NCBI RefSeq assembly: GCF_012641335.1
Contig: NZ_JABAID010000025.1
Span: 1 to 41,818 of the forward strand
Length of the DNA: 41,818 nt
DNA from: Novosphingobium sp. ERN07
GTDB lineage: Bacteria > Pseudomonadota > Alphaproteobacteria > Sphingomonadales > Sphingomonadaceae
Reading direction: 5' to 3'
The notes below the pieces were generated by a model. That model made no database searches. It saw only the letters and a program-made list of their open reading frames with translations, and was not told the DNA's origin. The first letter of the stretch is position 1, and each line of letters starts with the position of its first letter. This document shows, in pieces, positions 23,799 to 32,392 of the stretch. Both the position numbers and the translations under genes were made by a program.

Positions 23799-26033
23799 AT
23801 GCAGCCAATGATACGCCTGACCTGCACTGCGGCGCTGATCGCGCTGGGCAGTACGGCATTGACCGGGGCCGGGGCGAGCGCGCAAGAGCGCCGGCCTTCT
23901 GCCGATGAAGCGCAGATGCGCGCCGAACGCACGCTGGCGCAGATGACGCAGGACGAAAAAGTCCAGTTGATCCACGGCACGATGGCGGTTGTGGTTCCAA
24001 AGCCAAGGCGTCCGCGTGATATGCCGATGGGCGCGGGCGTGATTGCCGGTGTGGAACGGCTGGGCATTCCCCCGCAATACGCCACCGACGCCAGCCTTGG
24101 CATCTCGAACATCATGGACATGCGCAAGGGCGATGTGGCCACGGCCCTGCCATCGGGCCTGTCGCTGGCATCGACGTGGAACCCGGCGCTGCTGCGCGCA
24201 GGCGGGCGGATGATCGGGTCAGAGGCGCTGGCCAAGGGCTTTAACGTGATGCTGGCGGGCGGCGTCAATCTGGTGCGCGATCCGCGCGCGGGGCGCAATT
24301 TCGAATATCTGGGCGAAGACCCGTTGCTGGGCGGGGTGCTGGTAGGCGCGCAGATCGAGGGTATCCAGTCCAACGGCATCATCGCCACGATCAAGCATTT
24401 TGCGCTCAACAATCAGGAAACCGGGCGCGCCACGGCTTCGGTAAACATGGGCGAGGCCGCGATGCGCGAAAGCGATCTGCTGGCCTTCCAGATCGGGATC
24501 GAGCGGGGCGATCCGGGATCGGTGATGTGCTCGTACAACAAGGTGGGCGGCATTTATGCCTGCGAAAACAGCTTCATGCTGAATGATGTGTTGCGGCGTG
24601 ACTGGGGCTTCAAGGGCTATGTCATGTCCGATTGGGGTGCGGTCCATTCGACCGAAGCGTTGCTGGCCGGGCTGGATCAGCAATCGGGCGAAACGGTGGA
24701 CGCAAAGCGGTGGCTCTCCACCGAATTGCGGCCCAAGCTCGCCGATGGCAGAATCCCGGCGGCGGCGCTCGATACGGCGGTGAAGCGCATTCTTTGGGCG
24801 ATCTATGCCAAAGAGCTGGACAAGACGCCGTTGGGGCCAAAGCCCATCGATTATGCAAAGAATGCCGAGGTGGCATTGCAGGCCGCGCGCGAGGGGACGG
24901 TGCTGTTGCGCAATGAAGGCGCGCTGCTGCCGCTGGCAAAAACGGTGCGGTCGGTCGTTGTCATTGGCGGCAAGGCGAACCTTGGCGTCCCTTCGGGTGG
25001 CGGGTCGAGCCAGGTGGTGCCGGTGGGTGGCTTCCGCGTGATCGAGAAGTTGAGCGATGGTGCCGCAGCGGTCTTTTCGCGCCGGGCATGGGGCGGCTCG
25101 GTGCCGCTTGCGGCGCTTCAGGGCGCTTTAGGTGGTGTTCAGGTGACCTATCTGGATGGCAGCGATGCACAGGCCGCAGCGGTGGCGGCAAAGGCGGCGG
25201 ACGTTGCCATCGTCTTTGCCACCAAGTTCAGCACCGAGGCCGAGGATCAGGCGGACCTTGTACTGGATGGCGCGCAGGATGCGCTGATCGATATGGTCGC
25301 CAGCGCCAATCCGCGCACCGTAGTGGTGCTGGAAACCGGCAATCCGGTGGCGATGCCGTGGCTGGGCAAAGTGCCCGTCGTGCTTTCTGCATGGTATTCG
25401 GGGCAGCGCGGGGCCGATGCGATTGCCGATATCATCGCGGGCACGGTGAACCCATCGGGCCGTTTACCGGTGACCTTTCCGGCCAGCGTGGCGCAGTTGC
25501 CCAATCCGAAGCTGCCCGGCGCGGACCTTCCGCCGCCGAGCAAGGAAGACAAGATCCGGTATGGCGTGAACACCAACAGCCCACCGTTCAACATCACTTA
25601 TCCCGAAGGATCGGACGCGGGATATCGCTGGTTTGATCGCACGGGCCAGAAGCCGCTGTTCGCCTTTGGGCACGGGCTGTCCTACACCATGTTCCGCTAT
25701 TCGAGGCTGAAAGTGAAAGGTGGGCGGACGCTGCGCGCCAGCTTTACCGTGACCAATACCGGCGGGCGCGAAGGGGCGGATGTGCCGCAGGTCTATGTCA
25801 CTCTGCCGGGCAAGGCGCGGCGGCTGGTCGGCTGGGACAAGCCCATGCTGAAACGGGGCGAAAGCCGCACGATCACGGTCATGGCCGATCCGCGCCTGCT
25901 GGCTGATTTCGATATGCCCAGCCAGCGCTGGGTGGTGAAGCCGGGCAAGGTGAAAGTGGAACTAGCGCGGTCTGCCACGGAGCCTGTGTTGAGCACGCAG
26001 GCCACGCTTTCGGCCCAGAAGCTGAAGCCCTGA
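23799..26033 (+). CDS. Exported GH3 beta-glucosidase-like enzyme
   Basis: 744 residues, typical of full-length three-domain GH3 enzymes. A signal peptide ends near residue 28 (GASA). The (beta/alpha)8 domain has KHF (199-201) and the nucleophile Asp278 in VMSDWGAVHS. The alpha/beta sandwich domain follows, with the likely acid/base Glu in the STEAEDQADL segment. A C-terminal fibronectin-III-like domain carries FGHGLSYTMF. It should hydrolyse beta-glucosides or beta-xylosides in the periplasm or outside. GAGGAACGGGAC lies before ATG 23799. The gene is followed after 31 bases by a GH78 gene, so the pair probably trims glucose and rhamnose from the same plant glycoside, such as a flavonoid glycoside or saponin. 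The exact sugar specificity cannot be read by eye. Confidence 0.92.
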   Translation: MQPMIRLTCTAALIALGSTALTGAGASAQERRPSADEAQMRAERTLAQMTQDEKVQLIHGTMAVVVPKPRRPRDMPMGAGVIAGVERLGIPPQYATDASLGISNIMDMRKGDVATALPSGLSLASTWNPALLRAGGRMIGSEALAKGFNVMLAGGVNLVRDPRAGRNFEYLGEDPLLGGVLVGAQIEGIQSNGIIATIKHFALNNQETGRATASVNMGEAAMRESDLLAFQIGIERGDPGSVMCSYNKVGGIYACENSFMLNDVLRRDWGFKGYVMSDWGAVHSTEALLAGLDQQSGETVDAKRWLSTELRPKLADGRIPAAALDTAVKRILWAIYAKELDKTPLGPKPIDYAKNAEVALQAAREGTVLLRNEGALLPLAKTVRSVVVIGGKANLGVPSGGGSSQVVPVGGFRVIEKLSDGAAAVFSRRAWGGSVPLAALQGALGGVQVTYLDGSDAQAAAVAAKAADVAIVFATKFSTEAEDQADLVLDGAQDALIDMVASANPRTVVVLETGNPVAMPWLGKVPVVLSAWYSGQRGADAIADIIAGTVNPSGRLPVTFPASVAQLPNPKLPGADLPPPSKEDKIRYGVNTNSPPFNITYPEGSDAGYRWFDRTGQKPLFAFGHGLSYTMFRYSRLKVKGGRTLRASFTVTNTGGREGADVPQVYVTLPGKARRLVGWDKPMLKRGESRTITVMADPRLLADFDMPSQRWVVKPGKVKVELARSATEPVLSTQATLSAQKLKP

Positions 26034-26064
26034 ACATCGCAAGAATGGCGGCGGGAGAGATGAA

Positions 26065-29000
26065 ATGAAGGTCAACAGGCGCGAAGCCATTGCCATCGGC
26101 ATTGCTGGCGCGGGCGCGGCTGTAGTTCCCTTGCGGGCGATGGCGGCACCGGCGCAGATCGAGCCTTGCGCGTGTGCGGGTTGGATAACCCGCTGGCGCT
26201 CGGCGATGCGACGCCGCGGTTTGCATGGAAGCTGGGCGGTGATGGTCGGGCGGGCCAGGAGGCCTACCGCGTGTGCGTGGCGCGCAGTGAGGCAGACCTT
26301 GCCAGTGGCCGCGACCTTGTGTGGGACAGCGGACGGGTGGAAAGCGCTGCGGGCGTGGATATTGCCTTATGCCGGGCCGCAATTGCCATCGCGCAGCCGC
26401 GTGTGGTGGCAGGTGGAAGCGTGGACCAAAGGCAGCCGCCAACCACTGAGCAGCGCGCCCGCGATGTGGGAAACGGGCCTTTCGCCGCAGGACTGGCAGG
26501 GCGAATGGATCGCCAGCGAAACGCTGGTGGCAAAGGCTGATCGGGAAGCCGGGCTGCACTGGATGTCCAGCCCGGAACGGCAGAAGGTGGGGCAGCGTTG
26601 CGCGTTTCGCTGGACGTTTGATCACCCCGGCGGCGCGGCAGAGTTTTGCGCCACGCTGCATGAACTGACCGGAGTGTGGATCAACGGCCAGCCCGCGCCC
26701 GAACCGCGCGATGGCCCCGCGCGCCACACCGAAATGGCCGTGTGGCCGGTCACGCTGAACAAGGGGCGCAACGTCATCGCAATCGAAGGCAGCCGTCAGG
26801 GCAGCTTTGGCGTGCCGCCTTGCGTGCTGGCGGCGCTGTTGCGGCATGGTGCCGGGCTGGCTGACCGGATGACTTCTGCCAGCGCTGGCTGGAAAACGCT
26901 GCTGGACGCACCCGAAGGCTGGCAGGCGTCGCAATTCGATGATTCCGGCTGGGTGGCTGCGATTCCGGCCAAGGGGGTCTTGCCGATTGGCGAACCCTGG
27001 CCGCTAACGCCTGCCAGCCGCTTGCGCCACGCCTTTACGATAGATCGCCCGATCCGCGCCGCGCGGCTTCATGCCACGGCGCTGGGCATCTATCAGCCGT
27101 GGATCAATGGCGCGGCGATTGCCGACCGTAAGCTGGCGCCGGAGTTCACCGATCCGTCGAAGCGCGTGCTGTACCAGACCTATGACGTGACCGCGCTGGT
27201 CAAACCCGGCGCGAACCTGCTGGGCATGGTGGTGGGCGATGGCTGGTATGGATCGCGGTTCAGCACATCGGCGCGCTTTGCCTTTGGGCCAGCACCGTGC
27301 CGGATGCTGTGCCAGCTTGAGATCGAGCATGGCGACGGATCGCGCAGCGTGATCGCCAGCGGTGGGAACTGGCAGATTGCCGATGCCGAAGTGCTGGAGC
27401 ATTCGCTTTACGATGGCGAAATTCACGATGCGCGCGCTGAACAGGCTGGATGGGCCAGTGCCGGTGGGCCGGATAAAGGCTGGCGCGCGGCAAGCGTCGT
27501 GGCGGCTCCGGCCATTCCGGCCGATCCGCAGCGCTGCCCGCCGATCAAGGTTCTGGAAACGCGCAAGGCGGCAAGCGTAAAGCGGCTCGGCGCAGGGCGC
27601 TATGTGCTGGATTTCGGGCAGAACTTTGCAGGCTTTCCGCGTCTGACCATCAGCGCACCGGAAGGCACGCGCATCGAAATGCGCTTTGCCGAAATGCTCA
27701 AAGCCGATGGATCGGTGGATCAGGCCAATCTGCGCAGCGCCAAGGCGCGCGATATCTATATCGCCGCAGGGCGCGGGCGAGAGGTCTATGAGCCGCGCTT
27801 TACCTACCACGGCTATCGCTATGCCGAGATTATGGGCGTGCCGGACGATACGGGCGCGTGGAGCCTTGAAGGGCTTGTCGCCTATCAGGACTTGCCGCTG
27901 ACGGCAGAGCTTTCGTGCGGCGATCCGGTGATCGAAAAGTTCTGGCGCAATTCGGTGTGGAGCCAGAAGTCCAATTTCTATGGCCTGCCCACCGATTGCC
28001 CGCAGCGGGACGAGCGGCTGGGCTGGATGGGCGATGCGGCGGTTTTCTGGCCTGCGGCGGCGTGGAACATGGATGTAACCGCCTTTACCGCGCGGGTGAT
28101 GGAAGATGCGCGCCTTTCGCAAAGCGCCAAGGGGGCGTTCCCCGATTGCATCCCGCCGTTTGTGCCGACGATGAAACTGTCCTCGCCCGGCTGGGCCGAT
28201 GCGGGCGTGATCCTGCCGCACACATCGTGGATGCAGAACGGCGATACTGGTGTGATCCGCGCCAACTGGGCGGCGATGGAAGCCTATATGGTGTGGATCG
28301 AGGCAGCCAATCCCGATCACGTCTGGCGCAAGCAGCGCGGTGCCGATTATGGGGACTGGCTTTCGGTCGATGCGCCAACCGCCAATCCCGGCGCGCCGAC
28401 CACGCCCAAGGATCTGCTGTCCACCGCCTATTGGGCTAGCGATGCCACGATGATGGTGCAGATGGCGCAGGCGATTGGCGATCAGGCGGCGATGACGCGC
28501 TATCGCGCCCTGTTCGATGCCATCCGCACCGCGTTCAATGCGGCATTCGTGGGTGCTGATGGCAAGATCGGCAACGGCAGCCAGACCGGCATGGTCGTGG
28601 CAATCCGCTTTGGCCTGCTTTCGCCTGAAGCCATGCGTGCGGCGGGCGGGGCGCTGGCGGCGGATATTGCGCGGCGGGGCAATCACCTGTCGACCGGGTT
28701 CCTTGGCACGCCGCATATCCTCGATGCGCTGGCGATGGCCGGACAGGAAGATATGGCGATCACGCTGCTGACCCAGCGCACTTTCCCATCGTGGGGCTAC
28801 ATGGTGGAAAAGGGCGCGACGACGATGTGGGAGCGCTGGAACAGCGATCAGGGCGATACCGGCATGAACAGCCGCAACCACTATGCCTTTGGCGCGATTG
28901 GTGACTTTCTGTTCAGGCGGGTGGCGGGGATTGCAGCGGCATCGCCCGGCTTTGGCAGGGTGCGCATCGCACCGATCATGTCGCCCGCACTGGGGCGGGG

Positions 29001-29175
29001 TGGCGTGACCTATCGCAGCGTGCGCGGCACGATCCGAACCGCGTGGACGGCAAAGGACGGGCAGTTCCGGCTGGACGTGGAACTGCCGGGCGGCGTGGAT
29101 GGCGACGTGGTGTTGCCGGGCGGACGCACGGCGCGCGCGGTGGCCGGGCCGAACCGCTTTTCGGGGAAGCTCTGA
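26065..29175 (+). CDS. GH78 alpha-L-rhamnosidase with compensated frameshift
   Basis: 1036 codons. A Tat-like leader (NRREAIAIGIAGAGAAVV, ending near AMAAPA) suggests export. The GH78 catalytic domain is clear: CPQRDERLGWMGDA (27992-28035) and MWERWN (28827-28844) carry the usual Asp/Glu residues, and a C-terminal beta domain follows. Residues ~35-99 are not GH78-like in this frame. The missing N-terminal domain (LRVCGLDNPLALGDATPRFAW and VWDSGRVES) is encoded in another frame from 26166 to about 26363. After that, PYAGPQLPSR resumes in the main frame. One base thus seems missing near 26165 and one extra near 26364. The gene may still give a protein, with ~66 scrambled residues, or the two shifts may be sequencing errors. 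The likely role is cleaving terminal rhamnose from plant glycosides. Confidence 0.85.
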   Translation: MKVNRREAIAIGIAGAGAAVVPLRAMAAPAQIEPCACAGWITRWRSAMRRRGLHGSWAVMVGRARRPTACAWRAVRQTLPVAATLCGTADGWKALRAWILPYAGPQLPSRSRVWWQVEAWTKGSRQPLSSAPAMWETGLSPQDWQGEWIASETLVAKADREAGLHWMSSPERQKVGQRCAFRWTFDHPGGAAEFCATLHELTGVWINGQPAPEPRDGPARHTEMAVWPVTLNKGRNVIAIEGSRQGSFGVPPCVLAALLRHGAGLADRMTSASAGWKTLLDAPEGWQASQFDDSGWVAAIPAKGVLPIGEPWPLTPASRLRHAFTIDRPIRAARLHATALGIYQPWINGAAIADRKLAPEFTDPSKRVLYQTYDVTALVKPGANLLGMVVGDGWYGSRFSTSARFAFGPAPCRMLCQLEIEHGDGSRSVIASGGNWQIADAEVLEHSLYDGEIHDARAEQAGWASAGGPDKGWRAASVVAAPAIPADPQRCPPIKVLETRKAASVKRLGAGRYVLDFGQNFAGFPRLTISAPEGTRIEMRFAEMLKADGSVDQANLRSAKARDIYIAAGRGREVYEPRFTYHGYRYAEIMGVPDDTGAWSLEGLVAYQDLPLTAELSCGDPVIEKFWRNSVWSQKSNFYGLPTDCPQRDERLGWMGDAAVFWPAAAWNMDVTAFTARVMEDARLSQSAKGAFPDCIPPFVPTMKLSSPGWADAGVILPHTSWMQNGDTGVIRANWAAMEAYMVWIEAANPDHVWRKQRGADYGDWLSVDAPTANPGAPTTPKDLLSTAYWASDATMMVQMAQAIGDQAAMTRYRALFDAIRTAFNAAFVGADGKIGNGSQTGMVVAIRFGLLSPEAMRAAGGALAADIARRGNHLSTGFLGTPHILDALAMAGQEDMAITLLTQRTFPSWGYMVEKGATTMWERWNSDQGDTGMNSRNHYAFGAIGDFLFRRVAGIAAASPGFGRVRIAPIMSPALGRGGVTYRSVRGTIRTAWTAKDGQFRLDVELPGGVDGDVVLPGGRTARAVAGPNRFSGKL

Positions 29176-29179
29176 CCGT

Positions 29180-30145
29180 TCAGGCGAAAACCGAATGGCG
29201 CAGCCAGTCTACGCTGGTTTCTGCACCCGCAAGGCGCGCTGTGCCGAGAAGCTGCGCCCAATAGCTTTCCGAACCATCGGCCACGCGCCATCCGTGCAGG
29301 CGGCGGGTGAGCAGTTGCAGATCGTATTCCGCGCTGATTCCGATGGCGCCATGCACGGCATGGGCGGTGGCGGCGATGCGCGGGGCGGCGGATGAGGTGG
29401 TGATCTTGGCCGTAGCGGCGACGGGCATCGGCACGTCGATCCCGTGGGCAGCGCCCACTTGCGCGGCGATACGGCAGGCGATCATGTCTTCGGCCATGAT
29501 GGCGAGCATCTGCTGAAGCGATTGCTGGCGACCAATCGGCTTGCCAAACTGGACCCGCTCAGCCGCGTAGGCCGTGGTCAGATCGCACAGGCGCGCGGCA
29601 GCTCCGGCGATCAGGCAGGCGCGCAGTACGGCGGCAATGGCGCGTAAGGTAGCGGTTGGGCGCGGCAGCGTGGGGCCTTGCGGAATGCCGGATAGGCGCG
29701 CCGCGAGCGAATGGGTGACGCCCGTTGGAGCGGGAGACATTTCCGCAATGCTGCACAGCATCAGCGCTTCGCCGGTAGCGACGAGGGCGTGTTCCGCCAC
29801 CAGACCGCAGGGCACCGGCTGCGCCACTGCGGTAACAAGCACGATTGGCCCATCGGGCGCGGCCACGCCAGCCTGTGCCAACAGCGCGCGGGCAACCATC
29901 GTTTCGGCCACAGGCAGCGGCACGGCGTGCGCGCCAAGCGCGGCGATCAGCGGTTCGATATCGGCAAGTGCAAGCCCTGGCCCGCCGTGCTCTTCGGCCA
30001 CCAGCGCATCGAGAAAGCCGGATTGGGCGATTTCCTGCCATAGCGGCGCGGCGGATTCGCCTGCTTCGATGGCGCGGACCACCGCAGGCGGGCAAGCGGC
30101 CTCCAGCATACGGACGAAGGGTTCGAGAAGTTCTTGGCTTTCCAT
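29180..30145 (-). CDS. Acyl-CoA dehydrogenase, second (non-classical) subunit
   Basis: 321 residues, shorter than a classical acyl-CoA dehydrogenase (about 380). The C-terminal helical domain has AERVQFGKPIGRQQSLQQ and HGAIGISAEYDL. The middle domain is short and lacks the conserved flavin-binding stretch found in its neighbour. Such shortened partners pair with a full subunit in the alpha2beta2 acyl-CoA dehydrogenases described for steroid side-chain degradation. ATG 30145 has AAGGAA upstream. A GTG at 30163 overlapping the previous stop as GTGA is equally possible and would couple translation. Its end lies four bases from the convergent GH78 stop. Confidence 0.87.
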   Translation of the reverse strand: MESQELLEPFVRMLEAACPPAVVRAIEAGESAAPLWQEIAQSGFLDALVAEEHGGPGLALADIEPLIAALGAHAVPLPVAETMVARALLAQAGVAAPDGPIVLVTAVAQPVPCGLVAEHALVATGEALMLCSIAEMSPAPTGVTHSLAARLSGIPQGPTLPRPTATLRAIAAVLRACLIAGAAARLCDLTTAYAAERVQFGKPIGRQQSLQQMLAIMAEDMIACRIAAQVGAAHGIDVPMPVAATAKITTSSAAPRIAATAHAVHGAIGISAEYDLQLLTRRLHGWRVADGSESYWAQLLGTARLAGAETSVDWLRHSVFA

Positions 30146-30159
30146 GATTTCCGGTTCCT

Positions 30160-31305
30160 TCACCGCAGGCCCATGCCGCGCGCGATGATGCCACGCAGAA
30201 TCTCGCGTGTACCGCCGCGCAGGCTGAAACTGGGGGCGATGTGCGTGACATACATCAGCGTGCGGTAAAGCTCTTCGCTCACCGGCTCGTCCGGGTGGGC
30301 GGCCAGATCGTCGGCTATCACCACGGGCAATTCCTGTTCGAAACCGGTGCCGCGATCCTTGACAATGCTGGCTTCCACCACCGGGCTTTCCCCCGCCACA
30401 AGCCGCGCGGTGCAGGCGATGGACATGGCGCGCAAAGTGGCGAGTTCTGTCGTAAGGCGGCCCACAAGCGCGGCGGCGGTGTTACGCCTGGCAACCTGCA
30501 TATGCCTGACCCAAGCATCAAGCAGCACGACGCTGGAATAGATGCGTTCCGGGCCTGATCGTTCAAAGGCGAGTTCGGCCACGACCTGTTTCCAGCCCTC
30601 CCCCTCCTTCCCGATCAGCGCGTCTTCGCCCAGTTCCACGTTTTCGAAGAACACTTCGGCAAAGTGGGCATCGCCGGTAAGATCGACGATGGGACGGACG
30701 GTGACGCCGGGGGCTTTCAGATCGACAATAAGCTGCGAAAGGCCTGCCTGACGGTCTGCCGAAGTGCCCGATGTGCGGACCAGCGCGATCATGTAGTCCG
30801 AATGCATGGCATTGGTGGTCCAGATCTTCTGGCCATTGACCACCCAGCCCTTGTCCGTGCGGTCAGCGCGGGTCCGCACGCTGGCAAGGTCTGAGCCTGA
30901 GCCGGGTTCGCTCATGCCGATGCAGAACAGTTGTTTCCCCCGGCAGATTGCGGGAATGTGCTTGTGGCGCTGCGCCTCGGTGCCGAAGTTCAGGAGCAGC
31001 GGTGCGCTTTGACGGTCGGCAATCCAGTGCGCCGCAACCGGCGCGCCTGCACTCAGCAGTTCTTCCACCACGACGAAGCGCGCGAAGGGGCCTTTTCCCT
31101 GCCCGCCATAGGCTTTTGGCAGGGTCAGCCCAAGGAAACCGGCTTCACCCAATGCGCGGCTGAAATCGGCGCTGAAGCCTTGCCATGATCGTGCGCGGCG
31201 GTCGAGCGGGAGGGCGGCAACGTGGCGCGCGATAAAGGTGCGGATCGCAGGCCGCAGCGCTTCGTCCTCGACCGGAAGAGCGGCAAGCGTCAGGGTATCG
31301 AACAC
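30160..31305 (-). CDS. Acyl-CoA dehydrogenase, full-length subunit
   Basis: 381 residues with the standard three-part fold. The flavin-contacting IGMSEPGSGSDLASVRT and WVVNGQKIWTTNA stretches are intact. The C-terminus is FSLRGGTREILRGIIARGMGL. The Glu seen in medium-chain enzymes at YEGT is a Gly here (RGGT), so the catalytic base must be elsewhere, as in isovaleryl-type or heteromeric enzymes; ELAFERSGPER offers candidates. It should desaturate an acyl-CoA at the alpha-beta position. The start is GTG with AAAGGAG ten bases upstream. It overlaps the next acyl-CoA dehydrogenase gene. A GATA-N9-TATC motif lies about 100 bases upstream of the start, inside the end of the LysR gene. Confidence 0.92.
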   Translation of the reverse strand: MFDTLTLAALPVEDEALRPAIRTFIARHVAALPLDRRARSWQGFSADFSRALGEAGFLGLTLPKAYGGQGKGPFARFVVVEELLSAGAPVAAHWIADRQSAPLLLNFGTEAQRHKHIPAICRGKQLFCIGMSEPGSGSDLASVRTRADRTDKGWVVNGQKIWTTNAMHSDYMIALVRTSGTSADRQAGLSQLIVDLKAPGVTVRPIVDLTGDAHFAEVFFENVELGEDALIGKEGEGWKQVVAELAFERSGPERIYSSVVLLDAWVRHMQVARRNTAAALVGRLTTELATLRAMSIACTARLVAGESPVVEASIVKDRGTGFEQELPVVIADDLAAHPDEPVSEELYRTLMYVTHIAPSFSLRGGTREILRGIIARGMGLR

Positions 31306-31400
31306 GGGGGACAGGCTCCTTTCCCGGCGGCAAGCTGCATGGCCTGCCTTTCCGCCGATGGATGCGCCTGAGGCTGGTGTGATTCAAATATTTAATTCGG

Positions 31401-32294
31401 TCATTTCGATAGTGATTGAATATCAGTGGCGCTTTCCAGCGCGGTTCTGGTGAAGTTGCGTGCGAGCGGTGAGGCATCGGCAGCGCGGGCCATGCCCATT
31501 GCAATCGGGATCGCATCGTCCAGCGCCACGATGCGCACGCCCGGCCCTGCAAAGCGGGCACTGCGCGCCGGGATCAGGGCTACCCCCAGCCCGGCTTCGA
31601 CAAGGCTGAGGATGGTCTGCACCTGCACCGCCTCTTGCGCGACCAATGGCGTAAAGCCCGCGCGGTGGCAGGCCAGCCGGATCGTGGCGTGTAGCACGCT
31701 AACCGGGCTGTAGATGATGAAGGCGCGATCTGACAGCGCGCTGAGCGGCACCACCTTGCGCCGTGACAGCACATCATCGTGCGGGATCACGGCCACCAGC
31801 ACATCGCGTTCGATCACGTCGATTGTGACGGGTGCGGAATCCATCACAGGCAGGCGGACCAACCCGACATCGAGGCGGCGCGCGGCAATGGCTCGGACGA
31901 TCTCGACGCTGTTCATCTCTTCCAGCGCCAGTTCCACTTGCGGGTAGGCCTGCCGGAAGGGAGAAACGATGCGCGGCAGCAGATCGCCAATGGCCGATCC
32001 GATAAAGCCTACCGATAGCCTTCCGCGCAAGCCCGCAGCGCCTTGCCGCACTGCATCGCGCACCTGTTCTGCTGCCGCCAGTGCCGCGCGCGCCGGGCCA
32101 AGTGCGGCCTGCCCGGCGGCGGTCAGGCGCACGCCGCGCGGATCGCGGTCAAACAGGGCAACGCCAAGGTCTTCTTCCAGTTTGCGGATCGCAACTGTCA
32201 GCGGCGGCTGCGAAATGTGCAGGCGTTCTGCCGCGCGGTGGAAGTTCAGCGTTTCGGCAAGCGCGCTGAAATAGCGGAGTTGGCGCAAGTCCAT
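31401..32294 (-). CDS. LysR-family transcriptional regulator
   Basis: 297 residues of the LysR family. The helix-turn-helix is in residues 1-60 (FHRAAERLHISQPPLTVAIR), and the effector domain resembles the BenM/CatM/CatR group. It diverges from the PaaG-like crotonase gene across 98 bases. A GATA-N9-TATC dyad begins one base after its start codon (32295-32311), an ideal place for autoregulation and activation of the divergent operon. The same dyad lies at 31408-31424 before the acyl-CoA dehydrogenase pair. It is therefore the probable regulator of both flanking operons. Confidence 0.92.
   Translation of the reverse strand: MDLRQLRYFSALAETLNFHRAAERLHISQPPLTVAIRKLEEDLGVALFDRDPRGVRLTAAGQAALGPARAALAAAEQVRDAVRQGAAGLRGRLSVGFIGSAIGDLLPRIVSPFRQAYPQVELALEEMNSVEIVRAIAARRLDVGLVRLPVMDSAPVTIDVIERDVLVAVIPHDDVLSRRKVVPLSALSDRAFIIYSPVSVLHATIRLACHRAGFTPLVAQEAVQVQTILSLVEAGLGVALIPARSARFAGPGVRIVALDDAIPIAMGMARAADASPLARNFTRTALESATDIQSLSK
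31408..31424. promoter_or_regulatory. GATA-N9-TATC LysR box, acyl-CoA dehydrogenase promoter
   Basis: GATA-GTGATTGAA-TATC satisfies the LysR T-N11-A rule within a dyad. It overlaps the last codons of the LysR gene and lies about 103 bases upstream of the acyl-CoA dehydrogenase GTG, followed by an AT-rich stretch (31383-31400) that could be the promoter core. It shares the inner bases GTGA with the site at 32295-32311 when read in the same orientation. Confidence 0.6.
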
Positions 32295-32311
32295 GATATA
32301 TGCTCACTATC
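32295..32311. promoter_or_regulatory. GATA-N9-TATC LysR box, divergent promoter
   Basis: GATA-TATGCTCAC-TATC on the plus strand (reverse: GATA-GTGAGCATA-TATC) begins right at the LysR start codon and about 85 bases before the crotonase start. The dyad, T-N11-A geometry and location are classic for a LysR-type recognition site. Confidence 0.65.
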
Positions 32312-32392
32312 AATAATCGGAAAATCAATATTAGCCTGTCGCGTGTGTCTGTCCTAGCCATTTCGCACAAGAAAACCGCAGAGGAAGCCCCG

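Noticed and set aside
27004..28881. 625-codon minus-strand open frame
   Set aside because: Shadow of the GH78 gene; the translation is His/Arg-rich with no domain, a common artefact in GC-rich coding DNA.
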